Shown here piece by piece: positions 37,608-49,868 of a DNA stretch of 64,000 nt. How positions within the stretch are numbered: position 1 is the first letter of the stretch; each line of letters begins with the position of its first letter. Made by a program: the position numbers and the translations under genes. Under the pieces are notes generated by a model. It saw only the letters and a program-made list of their open reading frames with translations, did not search any database and was not told the origin of the DNA. The stretch lies in contig CAJNOL010001065.1 of assembly GCA_905250125.1 (NCBI GenBank), positions 1 through 64,000 of the forward strand. The letters run 5' to 3'. The DNA comes from Rotaria sordida. Taxonomy: Eukaryota > Rotifera > Eurotatoria > Philodinida > Philodinidae.

Positions 37608-40600
37608 GTCTTTTCTTTCTTTCGTTTTATTGTTATATAATTTACTTCATAATAAAAGGAGTGTCATGGTCGGTTGATTAATAAATGAATAGGTCGTTTA
37701 TTGAGTATATCAATGCTGATTATTTAACGACACTTATGTCATTATTCATTGTCAAATGTATTGTTTTATTTGATACGAACAATTTTGATTAGTGATAATC
37801 ATCTTTATAGTAGGTTTTATTCAATATATTTCACATGAGAAATTAATAGAAATAGATTATACATTAATTTACGTTATTGTTAATGTGCTGTTCATACCGT
37901 CAAACACAACCTGTAGTAACAAGAATGAGTGAGAAATAAAAAAAAAAGAAAAGAGTAATGGCGGAAGAGCGCAAGTGGGTGTTTAGACGAAGAAGAAAAA
38001 AAAAGAAAACTGTCTGTCGTCACAGAAAAATCATATAAGTAAAAAAAAAAAGATAAGAAAAAGGAAAGAGAGGAGAGATGATAAGTTCAGGACCTATCGT
38101 TCGCATCGATCTATTCTCACGAGAAAAAAAACGAAGAGTCAAGTGTGTAGAGTGGAAATGCGTGGTCTCACTCTATTCCTCAAGGTTGCTGTCGTCATCA
38201 TTGGTCCTATTAAAAAAGAAAGTCAATATATTTGTCTTACATTTTCTTCTTTTCTCATTCTATTCACAATAAATACACAAGAATTTTCTTCATAAATAAA
38301 AAAACAATCGATATCTTTTCAATTAGATATGAATTTGTTTGACGATACATATGTTTATCAAAAAGTAGAATGATGCGCAGTAGTAATGACAGTAACTTTT
38401 TGTCATTATCAATTGAGTATGCGTTTCAGCATGCCTACCTGCCTACGTCATTTGTTCGAAATCAGTGAAGCATAATACATACGGAGAAGGTGTCTCTTTT
38501 CTTTTCTGCCCCCGTCGTCCTAGTCGTTACCGTCTTTTCTTCTTCTTCGTCTTCTTCGTTTTCTCGAAGAAAAAACATTACACGACGATGATAATAATAA
38601 CTATGAATAGTGAGTATTGATACAAGGGTTTTAAAAGAAAGAAAAAACATAGATCATTGTTTATAATAGTTAAAAAAGAAGAAATTATATGAATTAGACT
38701 ATATTTTATTGACAAATTATAATATAAAAATAGCGTAGTTAGTTTCTTAAGAGGTTTTTTTTGCTTTATATTCAAGTATGTCGCTTTTATTACGTGCGCT
38801 TTGACAAATAGTGGCATGCTGCCTGTTTGTTTTCTTCTCTCTGTAATGCGTCTCTTTCTTGCTTTCTTTTTCTTTTCTCATATGCTCTCTACTCATTCTC
38901 GATCTCTCTCTCTCTCTCTCTCTTTCTCTCTTCATTCTTTTGTTGTAACGAACACACCGTGGCAGCAAAAAGTTCTACGTATTATTAACACATCACCCTT
39001 TCTTATTCTTCTTCTTCTTTTTTTTCCTGTCCGTGCGTGTATGTGTGTAAGGCGGTTTTTTTTCTTCTGTCATCAACATTGTTTGAACTACGTTGCTGCT
39101 TATTCGATGGTAAGAGACAATTTCTTTCTTGTTTATGAATGAATGAATGAATAGACAGGGGAGAAAAAAAGTCCAAATGAGAACAAATAAATGTATGTAT
39201 GTGTGTGCACATAAGTTTTTTTTTTAAACATTTATTCATAGAAAAAAAAAAAAGAAGAAAAAAACTTCTATTCTTGACACAACAGGTCAGACTGGTTCTG
39301 AAATATTATGTATCATTTTGTTTACATACGAGGTGTTGGTATTAAATTTCTTCTTTTCTGTCTCATAGTATAGATAGATAGATCTTTTACAATACAATGT
39401 TCATCGTGTTGTTTCGATATACAGTATGTATCAAATAATGTTTATACTAATTCTAGTTCATAATCGATCATCATGTTTGATGATGCCTACTTGATCTACT
39501 TTTCTTATCCACTATTTCTAACACTCGAACAAGCACGTTATTGTGTCGTTACAGTCTAAAGCAACAAGTATTGTCGTTCTTGTATTGTCACTAGAGGCGA
39601 ACATTTTTTTTTCTCCACTTTTTTTCTGTTTGAACCATCATATATATCAACAAAGTGCTCTTGCTTGGTCAACTATGCTCGCTATGTGTTTCTCCCTCTC
39701 TCTCTTGCGCTACACACCTTAGGGAGTATGTCGATATCTCATTGTCATTTCATGCTTGCATGCATTGAGAACGCAAGCGTAAGATGCACGTTCGGAAATG
39801 AACATGTTATTAAAGAAAAGAAAATTTTTTTTTCTTTTTTTTTCACTGTTGAACAGCTAGTTAGTCATTCAACACTAGACTTTTTACACTTTAATACATC
39901 CATTCATTCCAAAAAAAAAAAAAAAAAAAAGAAAAAAATAAACTATATACAATAACGACTACGATGACGACTGTTTTACTGTGATGTAGTAGTATGCATT
40001 TTTTCTTTCTTTTCTGTCTTTCGTTTTTTTTTTCTTCTTTTCTCTCTTTGTTTCATTTGATTATTCTACAGTACTGTCAGTAGTACTGCTTCTATTACTC
40101 TAGAAAGAAAAAAAGCTTCATGATGAGAATAGAGAAGAAGAAGAAGAAGAAGGAGAATGTTTTCCATCTTTTGCTCTTTCGCGTTCGGTACTGCACTATC
40201 GGTTCTTTGTCTAAGCAGAAAAAAGAAGCAACAAGAACGATAAAAGAAAAAAAAACTGAAGGGAAATAGAGACATCTTAGCGCGCGAGTGGGAACGAGCG
40301 TAGTAGGCCATAGTAGAGATGTTGTTTTTTACGCATCTGTTATTGTTGTTGTTATTCTTGTTCGTCTTTCACATGATGTAGAACGCATCGATGCTGTTTC
40401 TTCTTCTTCTTCTTTACTATTCGTATAATATGCTCGGAGCAAGAATGATGTTCAACGCACTCGTGCACACACGCGCTCGTTTGTCTTCTCTTCTCTTTTT
40501 CTTTTCAGTTTGAACAGTTTGTTAGATGTAGTTGCCAATCGAGCACGATGAATGGAAGAAGAAGAAGACAGAAAGAGAGAGGGAATATACTATCGGACGG

Positions 40601-40855
40601 CGGATTGAACGTAAGAGAGAGGGAGAGAAAGAACCAAGCCGTTATTTGTTCTTTTTTGACATTTTTCTCCTCCTCCTCCTCCCATGATGTGTATGTACGT
40701 GAACGTGTCGCGAGTGTGCGCACTTTGGCTTGTTTGACGTCAAAAATGAATAAAGAAAAAAAAAAGAAATCCGACAATATGTTATCTTCTTTAAAAAAGA
40801 AAAAGAAAACTTCATTTCAGATCGAATATTTAATAAATGTAGATGATCAACGCGA
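32598..40855. other. 8-kb gene-free region upstream of BCL9 and CUL3
   Basis: Both genes start outward from this region, so it holds both promoters and probable 5' UTRs. No exon chain was found. Contents: a foldback element at 33651-34151, AT-rich DNA, an (AT)n tract at 37576-37602, and from about 38.0 kb low-complexity purine/pyrimidine tracts including (CT)n at 38906-38930, (A)n at 39910-39929 and (GAA)n at 40131-40151. The open frames here (for example 38801-39142, 40548-40859) are translations of these tracts. Confidence 0.6.
33651..34151. mobile_element. Foldback element with ~190-bp arms
   Basis: The left arm 33651-33842 (ctctccaggtatcaaattgt, ctcgagatatcgaaatttta, cttaatgagattagttaatt) returns inverted at 33953-34151 (aactaatttcattaagaac, taaaatttctgtatctcgag, atttgatacttcgagagagg). 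About 110 bp separates the arms. No transposase. Arm identity looks near 80% by eye. Confidence 0.75.
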
Positions 40856-43483
40856 ATGAAAAACAACGTCAAACGAGCCAAATCGGCCGCATCGATTCCA
40901 ATAATTGCTGCTCAACAACAACGACAACAATCGTCTGTTGACAATAGTGGTATGTATTATTTTTTCTTTTTATTGTATATAAAAAAAAAAAATTTTTTCT
41001 TTTAAAATTCATTATGATGTATATTAATTAGTTTTATAGTTAATAATGGGATGGAAAGTGGAACATTACCGCCAGCAACAATGTTATTACATACAAACGA
41101 TTCTCATCAACAAATATCTTCATCAGATTCTCCAATGAATCAATATTCTGATATATATTTAACAAGACAATCAATACAAACAAATAATAAAACAAATAAA
41201 AGAAAATTAGATGAACTTATTGATTCATCATCAACAGATTTTGATTCATTATCATCTTTAAAACCACAAAAAACTGAACAAATTGATTCAGAACGATCAA
41301 TTAGTAGAACAGGAACACGTTAGTAAAATTCAAAAAACAAAAACAAAAACACAAATTTTCAATTGATAATCTTGTCTTATTTTGTTTTAGCTTTATCAAA
41401 TGGTCCACCACGTTCTTTAACACCATCACGTAATAATAATGATATTGGTCAAGTATCATATGATTTTGCTCCGCCAAATCATAATACTTGTAGTACAACA
41501 CCAAATTCATTATTACTTACACGACAAACTCCACCACCACCATCTTTACAACAACAATCATTACCTCCATCACTACCACCATCAGCATATATGTCTATGT
41601 CACCACGTAATCAATATACAATAACCAGTGATAGTCCATATTTACAAACAAATAATCAAGTGTTTGTATTTACAACACAATTAGCTAATGAAGCAGCTGA
41701 ATCTGTATTAAAAAATGAACATCCTAATATAATTGAATATCATAAATCATTACCAAGTACAACTCAATATATCACAGTAAGTTTAAATTTTTATAAACCA
41801 TTAACAATAGAATAAACAGAAAAGCAAAAAAAAAGAAAGAAACCAAATTGTCATTGTAAATGTTTAAAACAAAACAAGCAAAACTCAAGGGAAATGTTTG
41901 TAATTGAGTAGACGAAAAAAAAAAAGAAGAAAAAGGATACGAGAACTATTAGAAATCCCATTGGAATCTCATATAGTCAATAGATTTTATTATTCTTATT
42001 ATTTTTATTTTTTGTATGAGTAGTCTTTCTCAAATAACAATCATAATTCATCACTCGGTGGTCCTCTAATGCATATGAATTTACCACCCGGATGTCATTC
42101 GCCTCGTACTATGCAAATGATGATGCCTGGTCCACCACATCATAATCCTCATATGCCACTTCATAATGGTGGTGGTGGTGGTCCACCACCGAATTGGCCA
42201 CCACATCCACATTTTCATCAACAACAACCACCATTCGGACGTTTAACGCCTGGACCTGGTGGTTTACCTCCACCAAATCATCTTTTACCACCAGGTGCAC
42301 TTATGATGAATGGTTCACCACCACCTGGTATGCGTATGGGTGGTATGCCATCAATGCCTGGTATGATTCAACCACCATCAGATGGTATTGAAAATTTAAC
42401 ACCTGAACGAGCGATACATCGAAAAAATCAATTAGATAAAATACAAGAAATAAAAACAAAAATTACAGGTGGACGTGGTCGTGGTGGAAGAGCTAAAGCT
42501 AATGCAGCAGCAGCAGCTGCAGCTGCTAATGCTAATATGCCACCATCAATGAATGGTGGTCCACTTGATCCACATCAACAACAAATGATGATGATGAACA
42601 GTCCACACAGTGTTGGTCCACCACACCATATGATGGGTATTGGACCTCCACCACCACATATGTTACCACCAGGTATGCGAGGACCTGATGGAATGATGAT
42701 TGATATGAATGGTCAACCATTACCACCACCACCACATGGATATATGAATGGACCAATTCCACCAGGTTTTCATGGACAATTTGGACCAGGTCCAAATGAT
42801 CCATATGGACAATTACCTTCACAATCACAAGCTGTAAGAGAGTGGAATAAAATGCAAATGGAACATCTTGAAGGTAAAGCTCAACAAATGCGTGGACAAC
42901 CACCACCATATTCATCAGCATCACCATCATCATTAACACCTCCTATAGCAACAACATCAACAGGAGGTAAATTACTTTCACCTAGAATGGAACCGTCCAC
43001 AATACCACGTTTATATAAAGTTGGTCAACCAGAAAAATTTATTCCAGATTCATTGCCATCATCAGCTAATAAAAAATTATGTGGTAATATTGGTGAAGTA
43101 CAATTAACATCATCACCAACACAAATGGATTATGATGAATTTGGTAATTTTTTTTTTGAAATTTTATAACCAAATTGTTTTTTTCTTATTCTTTAGGTAT
43201 GGAAGGTGAAGAATTAATAATAACAAGACATTTAAATCGAGCTTATCGATCAGGTAATGGAACAAATGGTGGTGGTGGTCCATCATCATCTTCATCATGT
43301 AAAGATGAACCAATGACACCATTATCACGTTCAACTTCAACACCAAATAATAATTCAAATACTTTATCATTTGGACAACAACAACAACAATCATCCGGTT
43401 CAACAACACCTACGCAGCATTCTCAAGGTATAACACCACAAAGTGTTCCAGCTGTATCACCACGTTCATCAAAATTAACAACA

Positions 43484-43522
<39 letters not shown>

Positions 43523-44564
43523 TTATCATCACCATTAATGAATTCAAATACAAATTCAACTAAAGATGAACCATTAGATATGAATAATGATCCTAAAACT
43601 CCAACATCAAATATGGCACCACCATTAAATAGTATGCTTCAAATGACAAATAGTTTACAATCAACTAATTCACCATATAATTCATCAAATAGCCAAGGAT
43701 CAAAACAATCATTAAATAGTCCAAATTTAGGACATATGTCAAAACCGATTGATCATATGAATTTACCACCACAACATATGCAATTTCAAGTATGTTTCTT
43801 CTTTTTTATTTTTTTTTTAAATAATTTCACATTTTTTTGTTCTTTAGAATATGAATCCTCATCATCGTATGTTTGGTCCACCAGATTCAATGCCACCACA
43901 ATTTAATCCACATCATCCTGGTAATTTACCACCACCACATCCACATATGTATAAAATGATGCATCCACATCATGCAATGGATCCAAATGGAATGATGATT
44001 CCACATCCCGGTAGTCTATCACGTTCATCAAAAGGTTTACCACCACCACCACCATCTCTATCTGATCCAATGCAACAACATCTTCATCATTTACCTCCAC
44101 CACATTATGTTAAAATGCATCATATGGATCCATTACTTAGTCTACCACCACCTGGTCATCAACAACAACATATGCGTTTTTCACCAATGATGGATGATAA
44201 TTTTGTTATGGGACCACCACCACATCATCATCATCATCATCCTCAAATGCATCCACATATGCATCCACCTCATCATCAAATGCATTTAAATGATGGTCGA
44301 CCACCACCATTACCACCACAATCAATAAATAATACATATGTATCAGCAACAATGTCTATTCAACAATTAAATATTCAAAATTTAGGTGCCGGTGGACCGC
44401 CAGGTGAATTACAGGCGGGTACAATACATTATCATGCACCATCAGATTCTCAACAACAACAATTTTCACAAAATGATTCACAATTTTCCTCACAATTTAA
44501 TGATCTACAAGCACCACCATCAAATCTTAGTTCTGACGGTGTACAACCACCACCTTATTGGTGA
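40856..44564 (+). CDS. BCL9: BCL9/legless, Wnt/beta-catenin co-activator
   Basis: Six exons (40856-40949, 41040-41318, 41391-41776, 42024-43143, 43197-43789, 43848-44564) give 1062 residues. BCL9 bridges beta-catenin to Pygopus in the nucleus. Three short homology domains stand out in a disordered Pro/Met/His/Gln-rich chain: HD1 VFVFTTQLANEAAESVLKN (about residues 214-244), which binds the Pygopus PHD finger; HD2 LTPERAIHRKNQLDKIQEI (about 378-400), the beta-catenin-binding helix; and an HD3-like stretch SQAVREWNKMQMEHLEGKAQ (about 521-545). HD2 is followed by an RG-rich and poly-Ala patch. An (AAT)n tract at 43486-43524 encodes poly-Asn. The start ATG opens a short basic N-terminus; an alternative start within exon 2 cannot be ruled out. 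Confidence 0.88.
43486..43524 (+). repeat. (AAT)n microsatellite coding poly-Asn in BCL9
   Basis: Thirteen AAT/ATA-phase repeats lie in frame and give a run of asparagines. Being a slippage-prone triplet it can vary in length without a frameshift. Confidence 0.85.
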
Positions 44565-44611
44565 TCTTCAACAATAATAACAACGACAACAAAAAACAAA
44601 AATGAAAATCA

Positions 44612-44617
44612 AATAAA
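44612..44617 (+). terminator. Candidate poly(A) signal of BCL9
   Basis: AATAAA lies 48 bases after the stop codon. Confidence 0.35.
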
Positions 44618-45933
44618 TTCAAAAAAATAATGTATCTCACGTTGTTTGTGAGCACATTTTCCTCATCTTTATTATTTATCTCGTATTTTCTAATTTGAGT
44701 GTGTACAAACAAAAGAATCTCTCTTTTTCTCTTTGAATTCGACTAATTGTATTTTTTCTTTCTTTTTTTTTCTTTCTTTTTTTTTTCTGTTGTTATTATT
44801 GATGTTGTTCTCTATTTTTTTTTTTTTTTGCTCGTACATTACATTCACACACAAACATACGCATGCACACGATATCTTGCTCTTACTTGTCATATATGTG
44901 TGCTATCAATTATGAAAAGAGAGAAAAAAACCACCGTCTGTTGCCTTCTTACTCTGTTTCAAAAAAAAAAAAGGAAAAAAGAACAATGCCAAGTTTTCTT
45001 TTTTTTTCTTTCTTTCTTCTTTCTCGTTCTTTTTTATGTGTGTGATATGAACAATAAATAATAGACTTTATACAACAATGCGATGATATAAAAAAAAACG
45101 CAAATCACAAATGTCTATATGTCATTTTTAGATTTTATTCAGTATTCTTTTGTTGTATATAATGATGGCAAATAAACAAGGTACAAGTGAATATGGAACT
45201 TTCTAATAGTATAAAAAAGCAACTATAACAGAAACATAAGAGAAAAAAGAAACAATTGTTGAACATATGTCAACAAAAATAAATCCTAATATTTAAATAG
45301 ACTAAATTATTATGATATTATTGTTCTTGCATAGAAACAGTTAAAGCAAATATCTATCAATATTTAGATACTTTAGATTCATAAGCACAAAAAAGTAAAA
45401 ATAATTTCTTGTTTATTATTATTATTATCATCATATGTCATTATTTATTTTATGAATTTTTAAAAATGAAGTCATATGACATTTTCAATGTTAAATCTTT
45501 ACATTATAACCTAATGTCCTCCATAAGTTATTATCTTAATACTTTGAGAACATCGATATAATTATCATGCAAAGTAAAAACACGACATATATTATCATTA
45601 GTCTACCTAATGTTCTTGAAAAAAAAAAGTTTCTTTAACACGAAGCATTTAATACAAATTAAAGAAATTATCAAGACAATATTCATATCATCAGTTAGGT
45701 TGTCATCATTTGCATTTATCTTAATGATAATTATATATAGATATATCACACAATAGAGTTAAAAGCAACAGATCGGTTTTCTTTGTAAAAAAAAAGAAAA
45801 AAGAATATCATCATCGATTGTTCACACATTTTTTTTTTGTTTAACTTAATCTACTTTTCATTAACTATATATATATATATATATATATAGAAGAATTTTT
45901 ATTGTTTTTAATTTGTTTGAAGATTCAATTTTC
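44618..45933. other. Intergenic region between BCL9 and the kinase gene
   Basis: About 1.3 kb of T-rich and (AT)n DNA (tract at about 45866-45888). Same-strand neighbours; no gene seen. Open frames at 44733-45061 are translations of poly-T tracts. Confidence 0.6.
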
Positions 45934-48900
45934 ATGACTTTATCATATGAAACAAGAATGACTACTGAAACAGAATTGATCTTTTCACCTGAACGTACAT
46001 CAAATAGTTCATGTCGTGCATTTTCTAGTAAAAAAGTAAGAAAAAAAATTTGTTTTTTCCATTTTATATTTTTACTATTATATTTTTAAGGCAAGTCGTC
46101 GACGTATTGCAATAAATCAGCCACCAAAACCTGTTTCATGTCGTGTCTATCGATACTTTACACCGGCTGCTAATCGAATGGGAAATGCAGTTTCAGTTAG
46201 TTCGACTACATTTGGTGTTGGTAAGTTTTTATTTCATATTGAACTGATTGGTTTTCTTTTTGTCTTTAAATATATTTAGCTATGGAAAGTCCATATTATA
46301 CAAAATCAATTTCATCGACTTATTGGGATCAATGTTTTGAACATCTTGAATCTCTTGGTCGGGGTTCATTTGCTGAAGTAAGACATAATTTTAAATAGAA
46401 ATATGGAAAATTTATTTGTATTAGAATTAAAATATAAAATATGAAATAACAACGATTATTAATAGAAAGATGTTTTTTAATAAATCGATGTTAAAGTTCA
46501 TAATTGTTCGATTTATCAAATAATATTATTCTAGGGCTTTTTAGTTTGACGTTAAACTTACGAGGTTCTTGTTTGGTAGTTTATCAAAATATACAATAAC
46601 ATTTGACTTTCGGGTCTATTTATGTCACGATCTATAATCAAGCGTTACTAACGAGAGAACATTTTCAGATGTCAGTTTACTTTTCGTCGGGATTTGGTAC
46701 GTCTTGTAGATCTTAATCAACTATGCTTACCATAAGAAAGAGTTCGTACTTATTACCTTACATTTGCGCCAAGAAAATATTTTCGATCTGAAACTTCATT
46801 TACATAAAGACGTCCATGAAGCTAGTGGTTCTTTTCCATAGATAGTATATATAGCATGTTTTGCTTTTTGAAAGCTTCATATTTCGGAGAGACTTAGTGC
46901 GAACATTCTGAAATTTTCTAATCTAATCGAAGTTTTTATGTGGGTAATGTTTCAGTCCGAAATTTATTGAAAATTGTTGATCCTCTCAGAAACAGATCGT
47001 AAACACAAACTGTTTTAACGGTAAATATAGTTCAGTAAAGTCTACAAGATGTATTAGGTTCTGGTTGTAAAGCGAACTGAATCCTGCGAATGTTCTCTCG
47101 TAAGATACCCGTCACAATTTATGAGGGAGAAGGTATTTAAAAATCTCGTTCCATATAATTTTCTTGAAACATTTTTTCTCAGCTTCTCGAACGACTGATT
47201 TCATTGGCTCATAAATCAATAAAAGCATTGATAGACAACTTGTGACGAAGATATTTATCTGTATGATCATTACAATAGTATTAAGAATATCAATGTATTT
47301 TGGGGGGGGGGGCGCTTTTTACAACTACTTACTGATTCGAAACTATCAAATATCATTAAATCCTTCTGATTTTTTTATATTAAGCTTTTTCTTGTATTTC
47401 ATTATTCAAATTATTTCAGTGAATGAAATATTTAAATTTATTTCAATAACTTTCATTTTATATATTTCATAAAAGAATCGAACATAAAATTTATCATAGA
47501 TTTTTCTTTGTAGGTTTATAAAGTTCGTCATAAAGAAGATAATCAATTATATGCAATAAAACGTTCATTAACTAAATTTCGTGGTAAATCTGATCGGTAA
47601 GATTTCTTTAATGAAAAAAAAAAATAAAACGAAAAATCTTTTGAATTTAATTTTTAGTGATGAAAAATTAAAAGAAGTTCGTTTTCATGAAACACTTACT
47701 ACACATAGAAATATTCTTAAAATAATACATGCATGGGAAGAACGTGAACGTTTATATATTCAAACAGAACTTTGTGAAAGCAAGTATGTAAAAACAAAGA
47801 ATTTAAAATAAAAAACAAAAATTAATCTTTTCTTTTTTTTTTTTTTTTTCGAAGTTTACTTGACTATTCAGCAGAACATCAAATAACACAACCAATGATT
47901 TGGCATTTCCTTTATCAAATAAGTCAAGTATGAATAAAACTTAAAAAAGAAAAATAATCAAATAAATCTTTTTTTTTGTTTTTTAGGCTCTTGATTTTCT
48001 TCATTCATTAGATTATGTTCATATGGATGTAAGTTTAAAAATCTTCTTAATTTTGAAATAACTTTTCGATTTTGTAATTTAAGGTGAAACCAGAAAATAT
48101 TTTAATTACAAATGATGGAATTCTTAAACTTTGTGATTTTGGTATTGTACATGATTTACGAAGTGTAAGTGAATAAGAAATTAAAATTAATTCAATGTTT
48201 TCGTTATGTTTTTTTTTTGTGTTAAGCCATCAACATTAGCACGAGATGGTGATGCACGTTATCTTGCATTTGAAGTTTTATCGGGTACGGTATCAACAGC
48301 TGCTGATGTATTTAGTTTAGGTTTAGCAGCATTTGAATTAATTAGTGATTTTGATTTACCTATAAATGGTGATCTTTGGACAGCTATTCGAGAATTAAAA
48401 TTACCATTAGAAATAACATCAGTATTAACTGATATAGAATTAAGAGAACTTCTGTTTCGAATGATTCATCCAAATTATAAACAACGACCAACAGCAAAAG
48501 ATGTACTTGATAGTCTTATGATTCGAGAAGAAGTAACAATAAAGATTTATTTATTTTTACTGAAATAATTATTATAATTATTTATATAGATTTGTCATGT
48601 GAAATCGCCATTTGCATTTAATCAACAAAAACATGAACAGGTTTGATTAAAAGAAAATTTTTTAATAGTTATTTATTTTAAGATTTTTTTTTTTTTTTTT
48701 TTTTGTAGACTATTTCAGTAACGAGTGATACTAATTCTCCAGCTAATCATGGTTGTCGTACACCGATTAAAAATCCAAAACGACCACCTAATTATGCTGG
48801 TTATCATGAAGAACATTCAGATGGTTTGAATAAATTTGTTTTGTTTTTTCTTTAATAAGATAATCTTTTTTGTTTTTCTTTATAGAAGAAATACGACAAA

Positions 48901-49868
48901 TTGCTATTCATCATCATTCTCAATTGTAAGTATTGATAATTTTTTACTTTGTCTTGAGAGACAAGATAGGATGTATTGAATATTTTCAAAATTATAAAAT
49001 TATTAGACTAAGTGGAAAAGTTTATCCGAAATGAGAATATATCACAGCTTTAATTTATACCGAACTGTTGTTTACTATACTTTAAAGCGATTTTTTACGA
49101 AAGAGTTTTTTAAAATTTCCTTCAGATTAATATGACAATATGGTTAGATGTTTAAGTCGTTTTGACTTAGATAATATGCACCAATCCAAAATTTGACTGA
49201 TTAATGGAGAACATGTTCTGATGTTTTTATATTTATCTCTATTAATACTTGTTTTGTGACTGATGATTATCAGTGATCTTCGATCTACATCAGACCCATT
49301 TTAATGAGAGTAGTATATACCTATTTAACATTCGAAATTTTAAGAACAAAGATCTAGCAGGTTGAATCACTCTAGGATATTTACTTACTCACTAGACTCT
49401 ATCGATTGAATATAGTCTCAGCTTAAAAGCGATTTATTACTTGGGTAACCTTCCCTCGTTACTAGAATATATCAATATATTATCGTATTTATTTTAATCT
49501 TGATTATTCAATATCTTTTTTATTTTTATATCAGAGTAATTATTATCATTTTGAACGATATTTTGGTTCGAAAAGACAATTATGTTTCTTTGCGATTAAA
49601 ACAATAACAAAAAGAAAACATACGAATGAATCAATATTTAACGATATATATATATGCTTTTAGAACACCACCCCCACCACCACCGATTCCTACGGATCCA
49701 TTACGAATTCGTCTTTTTCCTGATGATTCAGATGGAAATACAAATAATAATCATATTTATTCGTAAGTATTTTATTTCTTTGTTATTTTATAAAATAATT
49801 TTTTTTTTTCATTTAGTCGAAAATCTCCCATTAAATTAAAATTTGACAGTAGTGGTGCTGAAGATTAA
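45934..49868 (+). CDS. PKMYT1: PKMYT1/Myt1-like Cdk-inhibitory kinase
   Basis: Fourteen exons: 45934-46035, 46091-46220, 46280-46377, 47514-47596, 47658-47783, 47855-47927, 47987-48028, 48084-48164, 48227-48532, 48590-48640, 48709-48823, 48886-48925, 49664-49762, 49817-49868. They give 465 residues. Myt1 phosphorylates Cdk1 on Thr14/Tyr15 and delays mitosis. Seen: GRGSFAEVYKV glycine loop, AIKRSLTKFRG with Lys126, ERLYIQTELC, catalytic loop HMDVKPEN (Asp218), CDFG (Asp236), RDGDARYLAFEVL and TAADVFSLGLAAFEL. WDQCFEHL, KFRG and the GD.RY signature point to Myt1 rather than Wee1. The APE motif reads AFE. The membrane segment that vertebrate Myt1 has after the kinase domain is not present; the tail is polar with a short poly-Pro stretch. 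Intron 3 (1.1 kb) holds a foldback element. Confidence 0.88.
46610..47125. mobile_element. Foldback element in PKMYT1 intron 3
   Basis: Left arm about 46615-46720 (atgtcacgatc, acgagagaacattttcagat, cgtcttgtagatctt) and right arm about 47030-47125 (aagtctacaagatgt, atcctgcgaatgttctctcg, cgtcacaattta) are inverted, diverged copies. No open frame of note inside. Confidence 0.65.

Noticed and set aside
38801-39142. Leu/Ser/Phe-rich 113-codon frame upstream of BCL9
   Set aside because: Reads through CT-rich microsatellites; no splice-linked continuation or homology.
42532-42939. 135-codon minus-strand open frame opposite BCL9
   Set aside because: Val/His/Met-rich shadow of Pro/His/Gln codons in the sense frame.
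44690-45061. Several Phe- or Lys-rich frames after BCL9
   Set aside because: Translations of poly-T/poly-A tracts in the 3' flank.
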